Below are positions 16,157 to 25,895 of a DNA stretch of 64,000 bases, piece by piece. Position 1 is the first letter of the stretch; each line of letters starts with the position of its first letter. The stretch spans positions 504,564 through 568,563 of the forward strand of contig HG738139.1 of NCBI GenBank assembly GCA_000499405.2. The letters run 5' to 3'. The notes under the pieces are model-generated. The model was not told the origin of the DNA and ran no database searches. It was given only the letters and a program-made list of their open reading frames with translations. Both the position numbers and the translations under genes were made by a program. The DNA is from Onchocerca volvulus. Its lineage: Eukaryota; Nematoda; Chromadorea; Rhabditida; Onchocercidae.

Positions 16157-16659
16157 GTAATCATCGTATAATTGTTTACATTATTTCGTAACTTTTAATG
16201 GTAGTTAAATTTGTTGAGTAATCGGGAAACCAATTATAATGTTGTCTAAATGCAATTATCCAACCCAAAGACCAAACCACATGACCAACCAACAAAATGA
16301 AGTAATTATCAACGTCTGCCCTGACACTTAATAACACCCAGAGTCTGCGCCGGCACTTAATGACACCCAGATAGACGGGGCGTGGATAAAAAACGAAATA
16401 TAAGCAACGGCGATAATCAAAATGATCAGTGCAATTCAGTCACAATCAACCAACGACGTCAACTCTACTTCAACGAACTACCATCTCCCATTCCATTTTC
16501 TAATTTTTTATACGTTTCCATATATATTTCTGTCATTTATTGTGTGCCGCCTCAGCTAATACTGGACGACACCTCACGTATTATATTTGAAGTAATGAAG
16601 TATTTCTATTACTTAGTGTCGTGAAGCACCTTCATTCAAATACACCTAGTTTCACGACA
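16157..16659 (+). mobile_element. BEL/Pao LTR B, 5'-truncated, plus orientation
   Basis: This is a plus-oriented copy lacking about the first 50 bases of the family consensus. It starts at GTAATCATCGTATAATTG and ends at TTTCACGACA (16650-16659). It abuts LTR A head to head at 16156/16157 with no unique spacer. A TTATT spacer and a TGGTGCCCGA primer-binding-like box follow, after which the sequence departs from the element's normal gag start. Confidence 0.85.
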
Positions 16660-16664
16660 TTATT

Positions 16665-16674
16665 TGGTGCCCGA
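16665..16674 (+). other. Primer-binding-like site after LTR B
   Basis: TGGTGCCCGA lies 5 nt after the LTR end, as in the two other copies (18761-18772 and 20609-20620). TGG at the LTR boundary is the expected complement of a tRNA 3' CCA. The box is cut short here: the following bases differ from the other two copies. The primer tRNA was not identified. Confidence 0.6.
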
Positions 16675-16735
16675 TCATCATCGTAGTTATGAGGTTGTTC
16701 GTGTATTCCCAACAATTCTAATTTCCAGAAGTTGT

Positions 16736-18770
16736 CTACGTCTTTAGTGTCACATCATTTATAATTAATGGGGTAGTTTTAGTGGGAAGAGTTTTAATTT
16801 GGGTATGAATAGATCCTTGGTTGTGCTTATAGATCTGGTTAATGTATCCCGTTCCGGTTATCATTGGTCCAAGTTTTGTAAAGACCAAGGAAAATCCTGA
16901 TTCCATCGTGATGATTGATTCGAACTGGATCAGGTCAAGGAAGTAGTTAGCACCGATTAGGCTTTTTCCAATATCCATCTCTGCTATCCAGTTGCTCTTG
17001 TTGTACCATCACTGGTAGTTTATCGCAGTTTGCCTTAGTCATCCGCAGTTCATTTGTTAGGTAATCTACCACATAGGCTTCAATGGTTATAATTCTTGAT
17101 TCGATGGTCTTTATCTCGAATTTTACTTTCGTGGAAGAATACGATTTCGAATTTTTATTTCCGAATGTGACGATTGTGATCATTTCTTCCTTTGTTCGTT
17201 GTAGCTTCAATCGGTCTGCTAAGGCCTTTGATATGAAAGACATTTGAGCACCAATATCGAAGAATGCCATAACCCTTTCGGTCGTTTCTGGCTTATTTGG
17301 CTTGGATACTGTAACTTCGTTACATAAAAGCAGGACTTCTTTTTCGTCCGAGTCAATTTCTTGTGTTATTGGATTAGCTACGATGGCGTTTGATTGTTGC
17401 CCTTTTGATTCACTGTTTTGCAAGCCATATTTGATGCAACACAATGCTGTATTGTGCGGGCCTTTGCAATGGAAAGACGATCGTTTCCTCAAGTTGCAAT
17501 TTTCTGTGGTATGTCCCGGTTTTAAACAGTTGAGACATGCCTTGATTTTTGCCAGATACTCCATACGTTGTTTGAACGTAGGGTAATTCCGGCATTCATT
17601 GTCCCAGTGGTCCTCGTTGCAGAATCCACATGGTCTTTTACTCTGATTGGGTTTCTTCGAGTTTGCGGTCAGTTTAGGACCATTTTTTTCTTCGTAATAG
17701 CTAAAGCTGATGGTTCTCCTCTAAATTTGTAAGGAGTTTTTGGTTTGCGTTCTTTTGAATCTCTTTCTCTGTTGGAGATTTGGCTTCTGGTCACTTCTTC
17801 GTTTCGTTGGACCAATTCTGCCAGAAAAAGTCGGAGGGATTGTACCGACCATATTCTTCTTTCCTTCTTTGACTGGTATACTTTATCTAGTATCCAAGCC
17901 GGTAGTTTGTTTTCAATGGGTATCGATACTGGAATGCTCCAAGTTTTCGCCTGTTGCTTCCAGTTGTCGAAGAACCCTTTCAGTCGCTTCGATTGTTGCT
18001 TTCCATTCTCTATCGTTCCTTTTGATAGATTGGAGCTCATTGTATAGCGACTTTTTGATTGTGGTTGGTTGGCCGAATTTCTCAGTTAATGCATTTCTTA
18101 TGACGTCGTAATTTTCTGGGGCGATATCATAACCCCTAACGGCCAATAGAGCATCGCCTCTTAGATACGACATCAGGTAATTAAGTTTCTGGATGTCGAG
18201 AATGTCTTGGAAATGTACCGCGGCACTAAACCCACTCCAGAATTCTCTCCAGAGTTTGGGGTCGCCACTAAACGTTGGTAGCGGCAGCTGCGGTAGATTC
18301 ACAGTCGCTCGAGCTGTTCGAGATACCTCCCCATAAGAGACTGATTCTTCGGCTTTCACTTCGCTTAGTTGTTGAACAGCTCGTTGGAAGTCATCCATAT
18401 ACATTTCTAAGGTAATTTTTGCTTCTTTTCCCCTATTAATTAGTTTCAGAATACCTGTTTCATCCTCGACCATTTTGGCGTATTTCGCTTCTTCTTCTTT
18501 TCGTTGAATTGGAAGCGTTGTTTTCTGAACGAGTTCCAACCAACTTTTGTCGAGGGATTCCAGTGTGTTAATATAGAGGTCTAGTCGCTTGGTTTTTTCT
18601 TTGAAGATTCTGCCTTTTCCTTCATAATGCCGCTTCAGTTCTTCTCGTGAGAGATTTGGATCCGGTGTCAAATCAATGGTCTTGACCTCTTCGAGAAGTT
18701 TGACTAAATTCTCTTTAGTCGGGATTGTGCCGCCGCGTTTAAACTGGAAGGCATACCTCACCTCGGGCAC
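16736..18770 (-). pseudogene. BEL/Pao retrotransposon gag-protease, frameshifted and truncated
   Basis: This is a retrotransposon polyprotein remnant. From its 5' end (right side) it shows a Lys/Glu-rich gag segment with the LPTFSGDPKLWREFW motif and KFGQPTTIKKSL, typical of BEL/Pao gag. A perfect CX2CX4HX4C zinc knuckle (CLNCLKPGHTTENC) follows near 17496-17537. Then comes an aspartic protease with FFDIGAQMSF near 17235-17265 and a region like IGKSLIGANYFLDLI near 16930-16975. The frame changes near 17915-17940, between about 17565 and 17670, and near 16950-16980, so it cannot be read as one protein. Reverse transcriptase, RNase H and integrase are absent: the copy ends against LTR B. The first frame is open up to the primer-binding site with no upstream ATG. 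Confidence 0.88.
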
Positions 18771-18772
18771 CA
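18761..18772 (-). other. Primer-binding-like site of the gag-protease element
   Basis: On the minus strand, TGGTGCCCGAGG lies 5 nt (TTATC) after the end of LTR D and is continuous with the gag reading frame. It is identical to the box at 20609-20620. Confidence 0.65.
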
Positions 18773-18777
18773 GATAA

Positions 18778-19185
18778 TGTCTTGTAACTTGGTTTTGTTA
18801 GGATAAGGTGTTTCACGACACTAAGTAATAGGAGTATTTTATAACGTTCAATATAAAGCGTGAGGAATCGTCCAGACGCGGTACACAATAAGTAACGAAT
18901 GAAAATATATATATATAGCGTAATAATATGAAAAAAGGTGGTGGTGGTGGTAGCAGCTCGTCATCCTGGTTGGGTGAAAAGGAGTAAAAGCAAACGAATG
19001 GATCCTTTGGTATCGCTTATATACCATTTTTGTCCACCCATGGTGATGTCTTGGTGTCTGGAATCAGAGACGGGGTCGCATCAATCAAGCGGGCACCGTC
19101 TTTGATAATTATTTGATCTGTCGCCGTAAATGAGTTTGGTCCTGGCACCGGGTGGTAAAAATTCCGTAGCGGAAGTCATTAATAC
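18778..19185 (-). mobile_element. BEL/Pao 5' LTR D, divergent subfamily, minus orientation
   Basis: The 3' third, in element orientation, is recognisably homologous to LTRs A-C (…TATTACTTAGTGTCGTGAA…, a TTATTGTGTACCGC box). The terminal bases are AGACA rather than CGACA, and the 5' two thirds are different, including a GGT microsatellite near 18940-18955. The outer end is placed at TGTATTAATGACTTCC (complement of about 19185) by the TG rule and is uncertain. It lies directly upstream of the PBS and gag remnant, so it is that element's 5' LTR. Confidence 0.65.
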
Positions 19186-19771
19186 ATTTGCAAAAAAAAA
19201 GTTTTAAGATATCATCAATAAAAATCAAATAGTTTAGAGTTTCAAATAATGTCGAAATCACATTTGAGTTTTAGTCTTTACAATAGTGTGATCAAACAAT
19301 TTGAACGGACATTTACTATATTTTACTTTTCAAAATGAGATAGAATTATACTAATATGAATCACCTTTTCTTCGGTTTTCCGACAAGAACCATTTGTTGT
19401 GATCTACTTGATTCTGTATTTTTTCGTAGTCTGTAATGCTTATCCGATCATACATGCTTTTTACTAGCAGTAATGTGAAAAAAAAGAATGGATTGTGGAA
19501 ATATTTTTGCACATTTGCTCCTGATAATTTGTCAAATCATTGTACTAATTTCAATATTTTCTAACTACAATTAAAATAATTTTGTAGAATTAATAATTAT
19601 AATCATTTTCTAATTGTAATTAAAATAATTTTTTAAACCGAATTGTATTGAAATTTTTACATTTCAATTGTATTTTGAAAGAATTCAATATATTTTTCCA
19701 TTATTAATGGATTTTGTTTGTTTTTCTCTCCTAATTTCTAATAATTCTTGTAAACAGAATCTGATAAAATT
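19186..19771. other. A+T-rich spacer ending at an undetermined base
   Basis: This is unique-looking A+T-rich sequence with no coding signal, between LTR D and a single N at 19772. It contains two copies of an AATTGTAATTAAAATAATTTT-like 20-mer near 19568-19635. Whether it is truly adjacent to what follows is doubtful because of the N. Confidence 0.45.
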
Positions 19772-19772
19772 N

Positions 19773-19936
19773 ACACAAGAAATTGACTCGGACGAAAAAG
19801 AAGTCCTGCTTTTATGTAACGAAGTTACAGTATCCAAGCCAAATAAGCCAGAAACGACCGAAAGGGTTATGGCATTCTTCGATATTGGTGCTCAAATGTC
19901 TTTCATATCAAAGGCCTTAGCAGACCGATTGAAGCT
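19773..19936 (+). pseudogene. Second copy of the protease segment, plus strand
   Basis: These 164 bases are an apparently exact inverted copy of 17203-17366, including the DIGA protease motif. The match starts at the first base after the N. It ends at GAAGCT, after which the sequence jumps to the element's 3' terminal region. This is either an internally deleted element or an assembly join. Confidence 0.85.
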
Positions 19937-20009
19937 GGAGTACCTGAACCGATAGCCTACGTCCCATGCTTACTTCCCCCTGACAGGATTAATCTCCTTC
20001 AAGCGGGAG
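19937..20009 (+). mobile_element. BEL/Pao internal 3' end with polypurine-like tract
   Basis: This short stretch leads into LTR C and ends in AAGCGGGAG immediately before TGTCGGG, as expected of a polypurine tract that primes plus-strand synthesis. It is less A+T-rich than the surroundings. Confidence 0.6.
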
Positions 20010-20603
20010 TGTCGGGATAACCGAGTAAAGGTTAATCCACATATTGGAGCAATTAAAGTAATTATCTTATAATTGTTTACATTATTTCGTAATTTTAATG
20101 GTAGTTTAATTTGTTGAGTAATCGGGAAACCAATTATAATGTTGTCTAAATGTAATTATAAATCTATTGAAAGTTAAATTTAATTGGGTTTGCACGATGG
20201 AATAATGACTTCCAACAAAGGGATAATTATCCAGTCCAAAGACCAAATCACATTACCAACCAACAAAATGAAGCAATTATCAACGTCTGCGCCGGCACTT
20301 AATGACACCCAAACAGAGACGGGGCGTGGACAAAAAACGAAATATAAGCAACGGCAATAATCAAAATGATCAGTGCAATTCAGTCACAATCAACCAACGA
20401 TGTCAACTCTACTTCAACGAACTACCATCTCCCATTCCATTTTCTAAATTTTTATACGTTATTCATATATATTTTGTCAATTATTGTCTGCCGCCTCAGC
20501 TAGTAATGGACGACACCTCACGTGTTATATTCGAAGTAATAGAGTATTTCTATTCCTTAATGTCGTGAAGCACCCTCATTCAAATACACCGAATTTCACG
20601 ACA
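20010..20603 (+). mobile_element. BEL/Pao LTR C, complete, plus orientation
   Basis: This is the best complete LTR in the window, 594 bp from TGTCGGGATAACCGAG to TTTCACGACA. It carries the CACATATTGGAGCAATTAAAG box, a TATAA-like AAATATAAG near 20340 downstream of GGGGCGTGG, and a 3' region TGTCGTGAAGCACC. It is preceded by a polypurine-like tract and followed by a PBS and gag start, so it is flanked by element-internal sequence on both sides. The open frame at 20302-20568 is inside the LTR and is not called. Confidence 0.88.
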
Positions 20604-20693
20604 TTATCTGGTGCCCGAGGTGAGGTATGCCTTCCAGTTTAAACGCGGCGGCACAATCCCGACTAAAGAGAATTTAGTCAAACTTCTCGAAGA
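20604..20693 (+). pseudogene. PBS plus start of gag, cut at an N
   Basis: A TTATC spacer, the box TGGTGCCCGAGG (20609-20620) and the first coding bases of gag follow LTR C. They match the complement of the gag start near 18690-18777. The copy stops at the N at 20694, within about the first 27 gag codons. Confidence 0.8.
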
Positions 20694-20694
20694 N

Positions 20695-20771
20695 ATTTGA
20701 AGTAATAAAGTATTTCTATTACTTAGTGTCGTGAAGCACCCTCATACAAATACACCAAGTTTCACGACACT
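20695..20771 (+). mobile_element. BEL/Pao LTR 3'-end fragment
   Basis: It matches the last about 77 bases of LTRs B and C (GAAGTAAT…TTACTTAGTGTCGTGAAGC…TTTCACGACA). It begins right after the N and borders host sequence at 20772. It is probably the end of the element's 3' LTR, with the body of the element missing from the assembly. Confidence 0.8.
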
Positions 20772-21279
20772 ATCCTTTTCTTTAAATTCAGTCAATAGCT
20801 TTTCTAAGAAACTTTTTAAATTCATCGGCACATTTTATCGTTTTGAGAAAAGATAATTTTTGCAGAACAGTTACTGTTGGAACAAGATTTTGCTGACAAT
20901 TTGATGGAAAAAGTGAGTAAGGCTGCGCAACAAATCAAAGAGAAATAAATTCGTTAGGTTACGAATGTGAAATATTCGATTTTTTTTTCTTTTTTTTTTT
21001 TAAATTTCAAAGAAGCACTTTGATAGAAAAAGTCCGATTTCATATCATTGTATAAGCAGAAGCATGAGAATTCTTTATTATTATCAGACATTATTTACAA
21101 ATTATAAACAACAAAAATTATCGACAAAACAGCATAACCATCTTGCTGTTCAATTTAATCAAATAATTTAACGGTTGATATTGAACCATTTTTTGCAAAT
21201 GTTTTAGTCTATGAATCGTAATGACTATTAGGTATGCATATTCCAGTAGATTTTACATATAATATCAAGACGAGCAATT
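20772..21279. other. unc-80 3' flank / 3' UTR region
   Basis: This lies between the retrotransposon debris and the unc-80 stop codon. A minus-strand AATAAA at 21074-21079, about 200 nt past the stop, is a candidate poly(A) signal. A T-rich run is at 20980-21001. No other gene is seen. Confidence 0.5.
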
Positions 21280-24200
21280 TTATACATAATGATGTCGTGC
21301 CGTAATTCGATTCATAAAATCTTCATCACCATTTGAATCAGATCGATGTCTCATTGGAGTTGTAAATGACACGACTGAAAAAGATGCGAAGTGTTAAAAA
21401 TCTTGAAAGTTCTAAATTTAATAATTTCTTCCTATCACAAATGATTGAAAAAAGAGCCTAATTACGTCATTCAATGCTATTATGTTTATAACTGAATGGT
21501 CGTGCAATTAATTTTTTGATATTAGAAATTGACTTTTTGTATTTCAGTAATGTTATATTTGCCACAAATTGACTATATTTTTTTCGAATTTCCTGTTTAT
21601 TGAAGTAAATGATCAAAGTGATCACCTTTTGGCTTCTCTGATTCCGAAGCGGTAACAGGTGGTTCCTCCAAATTCAATGGAAGCACAAGAGTTTCCAGTT
21701 TTGATTGCCTATAAAGTTTAAAATGATTTCTAAGATATAATTTATAACTGCAAGTGTCATTAAAATATCCATTTGCCAGATCTTTCCGACTATATAAAAT
21801 CCCTCTAAAAAAATTTCTCAAAAATTTCACAGTTAACACCTTTCAGTATTAATATCTTGTTAAATTTTCTAGTTAATTTAAATTTTACCATTTTAGATTT
21901 TCTAGATTGCTCGGTTTTTTTTTTTTTTTTTGTTTTTTTTTAATGATTTGAGAGATAAACAAGCAGTTAACATAAAAAAATAGGGTCGATAAAGATTTAA
22001 TTAGCGGAATGAATTAATTGGGATAATATAACGCTTGACATTTTTTTCCACTAATTTTTCGTCGAAATCTTTTTCGCTGATTTCATACGTAGTTAATTTC
22101 GATATACGAAGCGACTAAATTACGAGCTAAACGGACAGGAATCTAAACTTTTTTGTCCAACAGTTCACCTTTTTTCAACATTTGGCGATTTACGACATTT
22201 TGAAAATAGCGGCAAATCATGCAATTCAACAATTGTGCGCCTTTCAGAATCTGAAAAACAAAGCATCAAATTCTAGTGAATCTATCTGATTCAACCAAAA
22301 ATATTTCTCTTTCCTTTCAGAATAAAAAAAAAAAATTCTAATTATGTGATGCTTCAAAGTATAATTTTATCAGTAGGAATGAAAATGAACTACAAAAATT
22401 GTACTAAGAAGGAATAATTAACAAATGTCAATTCCCTTACAACTTTACTTCTTATCACCAGTTTATTACCTGAAAATTTTCATACAATTTCGAACCAGAA
22501 ATAGCATATTCAGATGAGATAATTTGATAATAAAAACGAAAATGAACAATAATCAAAGTCGTTTAAATCCACTTTGCTGTTTTTTATTTTACAATTACTC
22601 GGATTTTTAATTTGCAGTTTAAATTTATTCATGAATTTCTGTTTAGCACTATTGACACTAAAGATTAATTGCTATTTATTTCATGTGAATACACTGTATA
22701 TATGATTCTATCTTTTAATTGCTGTTAAAATTATAATGCTTTATTGAAATTTTAATATTAATAAAATTTATTTCTAATGATAAATTTCAAGTTTCTTTAA
22801 ATTAATTCATATGAATATACTTTATTTGATATTATTAATTAATTAAAATGATTAAAATATGTCAATTAAATGATATGCTAACCAGCGGGATGATTGTTTG
22901 TTGTAGTCATTGATGAAGACATCATATTTAAGTTGTCATCTTCTCGACCTTCAACGATAGTCCTTTCAGGTATTGCTTCTACAAATTTGACTTATTGTTC
23001 ATTTTGCTAGAGCAACAATATAAAGGTTAAAAACTGAATAAAATTAACAATGATTTGAAAATGCGTGTAACACTTCACTCATGTGATTATTCTTCTTCAA
23101 ATTTAATTCTCAAAACTTTCGAAAAAAAAAAAAAAAAAAAAAACTACACATATATGGATGAGGAAAACCTTTATGATGTACTGAAGAAGCTATTCGATTT
23201 AATTTCATGATAGTTGCAGTTGATAAGCGTCGTCCTTCATTACTACTCAATCGTGCATTTGAATGACGATGTCCTACGGTACTTTGTGAACTACCCGAAT
23301 CACTATGAAGTTCCGTAATCGTTGGTGTATGAGATCGAACAGTTTCTAATATAATTAATTCAAATTTCTTTAAAATGAATTGGTTTAATAATATTGCAAA
23401 GATTTGGAATATTAGTATTTGAATAAATTAAGGCTTAGAATGCAGATTAATCAATAATAGATGGAATAAGATGTCGAATTATCCAAGAATTTCCAATACA
23501 TGTCAAATGTTAATTAATTAATCGCCTAGAAGAAAATGCGGATTATAAAATCATACCAAAACCTCTTGTTGAGAATTCTTCTTTCATCATCTGTAGCTCT
23601 TGCGACAATTCCGCCAATAAAGATCCATATCCATGAATTTTGGTCCCAGATGCACAACCTAATAATTGCAGGCGTTCTTTGAATTCTGCTTGCCATGCTA
23701 CTTCTTGTTCAGTTAAAACTTTCTGTGCCATCTACAATTATGCTTAAATGTATAAATGTATCAAAAATCCATGAGGCAATTTTTAGATAAAAAAGTTTTT
23801 AGGTAAAGGGGTTTTAGACAAAAAAGTTGCATTCAAAATGCATGAAATTCTTGACTGTATTTGAAATGCGAAATTTTAAAATTAATTTCAAAGCTACAGT
23901 ATTGTTTTTTATAAATATAGATATATTAAGGACGAAAAAAAAAATGCAATTGTAAATAATTGATAATATAGAAGAAAAGAAGTTTTAGATACGAGGATAA
24001 ATTATATAAAAAATAAAACGAAGTATATGCTTTCTGAAAAAAAGAAAAAATGTTATTTGAAAGATGTAAATTTCAATCTAAAGTAATAGATTTAAATTGA
24101 TAAATTAGCTAGCATTAATGACATGGTTGAAGTTTGTCAAGATTTAATTATAACATGTTATCAATTAATTTAGTGAAACAATCAAAGAACCTTGCTTTGC

Positions 24201-25895
24201 AGGAACGGTAAAATGATTAATGATATTGGCAAATTGACATCGATCATAAAATCAATAAATGAATACAATGCGGTACCGCCGATTTTTTTGCTGAGCAAAT
24301 CACGGATTATTTTAAATATTCGTGGCCATAGTAATGTCATCTGCTTCTCGAATACTATTATCATTACTTTGAGAGCTAAACAGGAAATGAATTCAATTTG
24401 AAAAATAAAAAGAAATTGGTACAGAAGGAAGTGTTTTCTAAAAAGTTAAAAATAAAAGTTGTTGGAATTTATTCGGAATTTTCTTTTTTCTTTTTAATTG
24501 CAGCAAAAAACATACCCAGAAATATAGCTTGACAAACCGTTTCACGAACGATACGGTGCTTTGTTACGGTTGCAGAATGTCCGCGTTCTGTTACGGATAC
24601 CGAACCTTGTCGTCCGGTAACATCCATAATCATTGAACCTGTAATAGAAAAAGCCTTTAATAATATACCGTTAAGTTTTGAATACCTGAGACGTTGATTT
24701 ATTAATTTATTGAAAACTAATTAATTTATTAAAACGTCAGTTTAGTTGAATTTTTTGAAGAAAATCTAATTGCTGAATTGGAAATTGAAATATATACGAA
24801 AATTTAAATTAACAAATAAATTTTATTCAGAAAGATTTTCTAAATACTAATTTTAAAAAAATCAAATAATTACTTTCAACAACAAATAAAAAAAAAGCAA
24901 TAAATATGAATATATTCAGTAATGGCTCATAATTAGTAATCTAGTAAATGCTATAAACTTTGAATTGTTTTTTGAATTATCCTACTAATTAAAATGACAT
25001 TTTACCATGAGCATTGGATCCTCGTATTAAAGTAGATGCCAGATTTGAACTCATTAATGGTCCAACACTTTGCCGTGCCAATGGCGGATTTATGGCATTT
25101 TGCATCAAATTCAAACAAAATATTAAATCTTTTGTTTGAAATTGTGGTTTATCTGTAATGGAAGTAATTAATGAAGCTTATTGTCGATAAAAATAAAGGA
25201 AAGTTTATTTTCCGGTCAAAGATTTCACATTTCACATGTAATTTACTACTGTAGATTTATTTCATCGGCGCAAATTTACAACTAAATCAATCAGAGAAGA
25301 AATAATTGCGCTATATCTGTTAGCGAATGTTGTATGATTATTAAAATTTATATCTCTTAACCCAAAATTTTAATTGAATTTACTCAAATGACTGAATGAC
25401 TAGATAAATTAAATTTCAATTCTACTTATCCAATTAATTTAAAAATTAAAGCAATAAATAAAAAGAAACCATTTTTGGCAACTGCAGCTCGAAAAAATAA
25501 TGGAATTAAAATGTGACACAATACAACTTCTAAACGTTCAGCTGTTGGTCCAAGTCCTTCGATACTACATAAATAGTCCAATGAAAATGCTGCCTGAACA
25601 TATTAAAAGTATTAATAGCAAAATTACTGTCTCGAGAAATGAAAAGAAGCAAAAATTAGAACTAAATTATATTATTGCAGATTGAAAAATCTTTTAAAAA
25701 ACTTAATACATGCAAATTTCATACCTGGCCAAGCGTTTGCATTAAAAAAGAAGCAAATTTAAGAGCTGCATTGCAAAATGGCTGTGGTGGATAAACACTA
25801 TGTACTACGGAACAGTAACCAGCATTTGATTGAGTACAAAGATCATCATTTATTGGATCACCGATCACTATTCGTAAACATATTAAAGTTATAGA
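21280..25895 (-). other. unc-80: unc-80 exons 57-67 (C-terminal part)
   Basis: Exons are 25895-25725, 25593-25470, 25152-25006, 24638-24516, 24375-24191, 23731-23557, 23345-23169, 22978-22883, 22250-22169, 21708-21626 and 21374-21280, ending in TAA at 21282-21280. Exon 58 has LEVVLCHILIPLFFRAAVAK. Exon 61 contains KKIGGTALYSFIDFMIDVN and LIILPFLQSK, close to human KVGGLALWDFLDFI. Exon 62 has AEFKERLQLLGCASG. Exons 63-67 are a Ser/Thr/His-rich tail that is poorly conserved; exon 65 (82 nt) was found because the phases of exons 64 and 66 do not fit each other directly. Exon 62 has two in-phase donors 6 nt apart. Confidence 0.85.

Noticed and set aside
16382..16624. Plus-strand frame inside LTR B, with a similar one at 20302-20568 in LTR C
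   Set aside because: Both lie wholly within LTRs and the similarity is explained by LTR identity. LTR A does not keep the frame. No protein motif is present.
17302..18111. Plus-strand frames of 94-123 residues
   Set aside because: They are antisense to the gag-protease remnant and have no features of their own.
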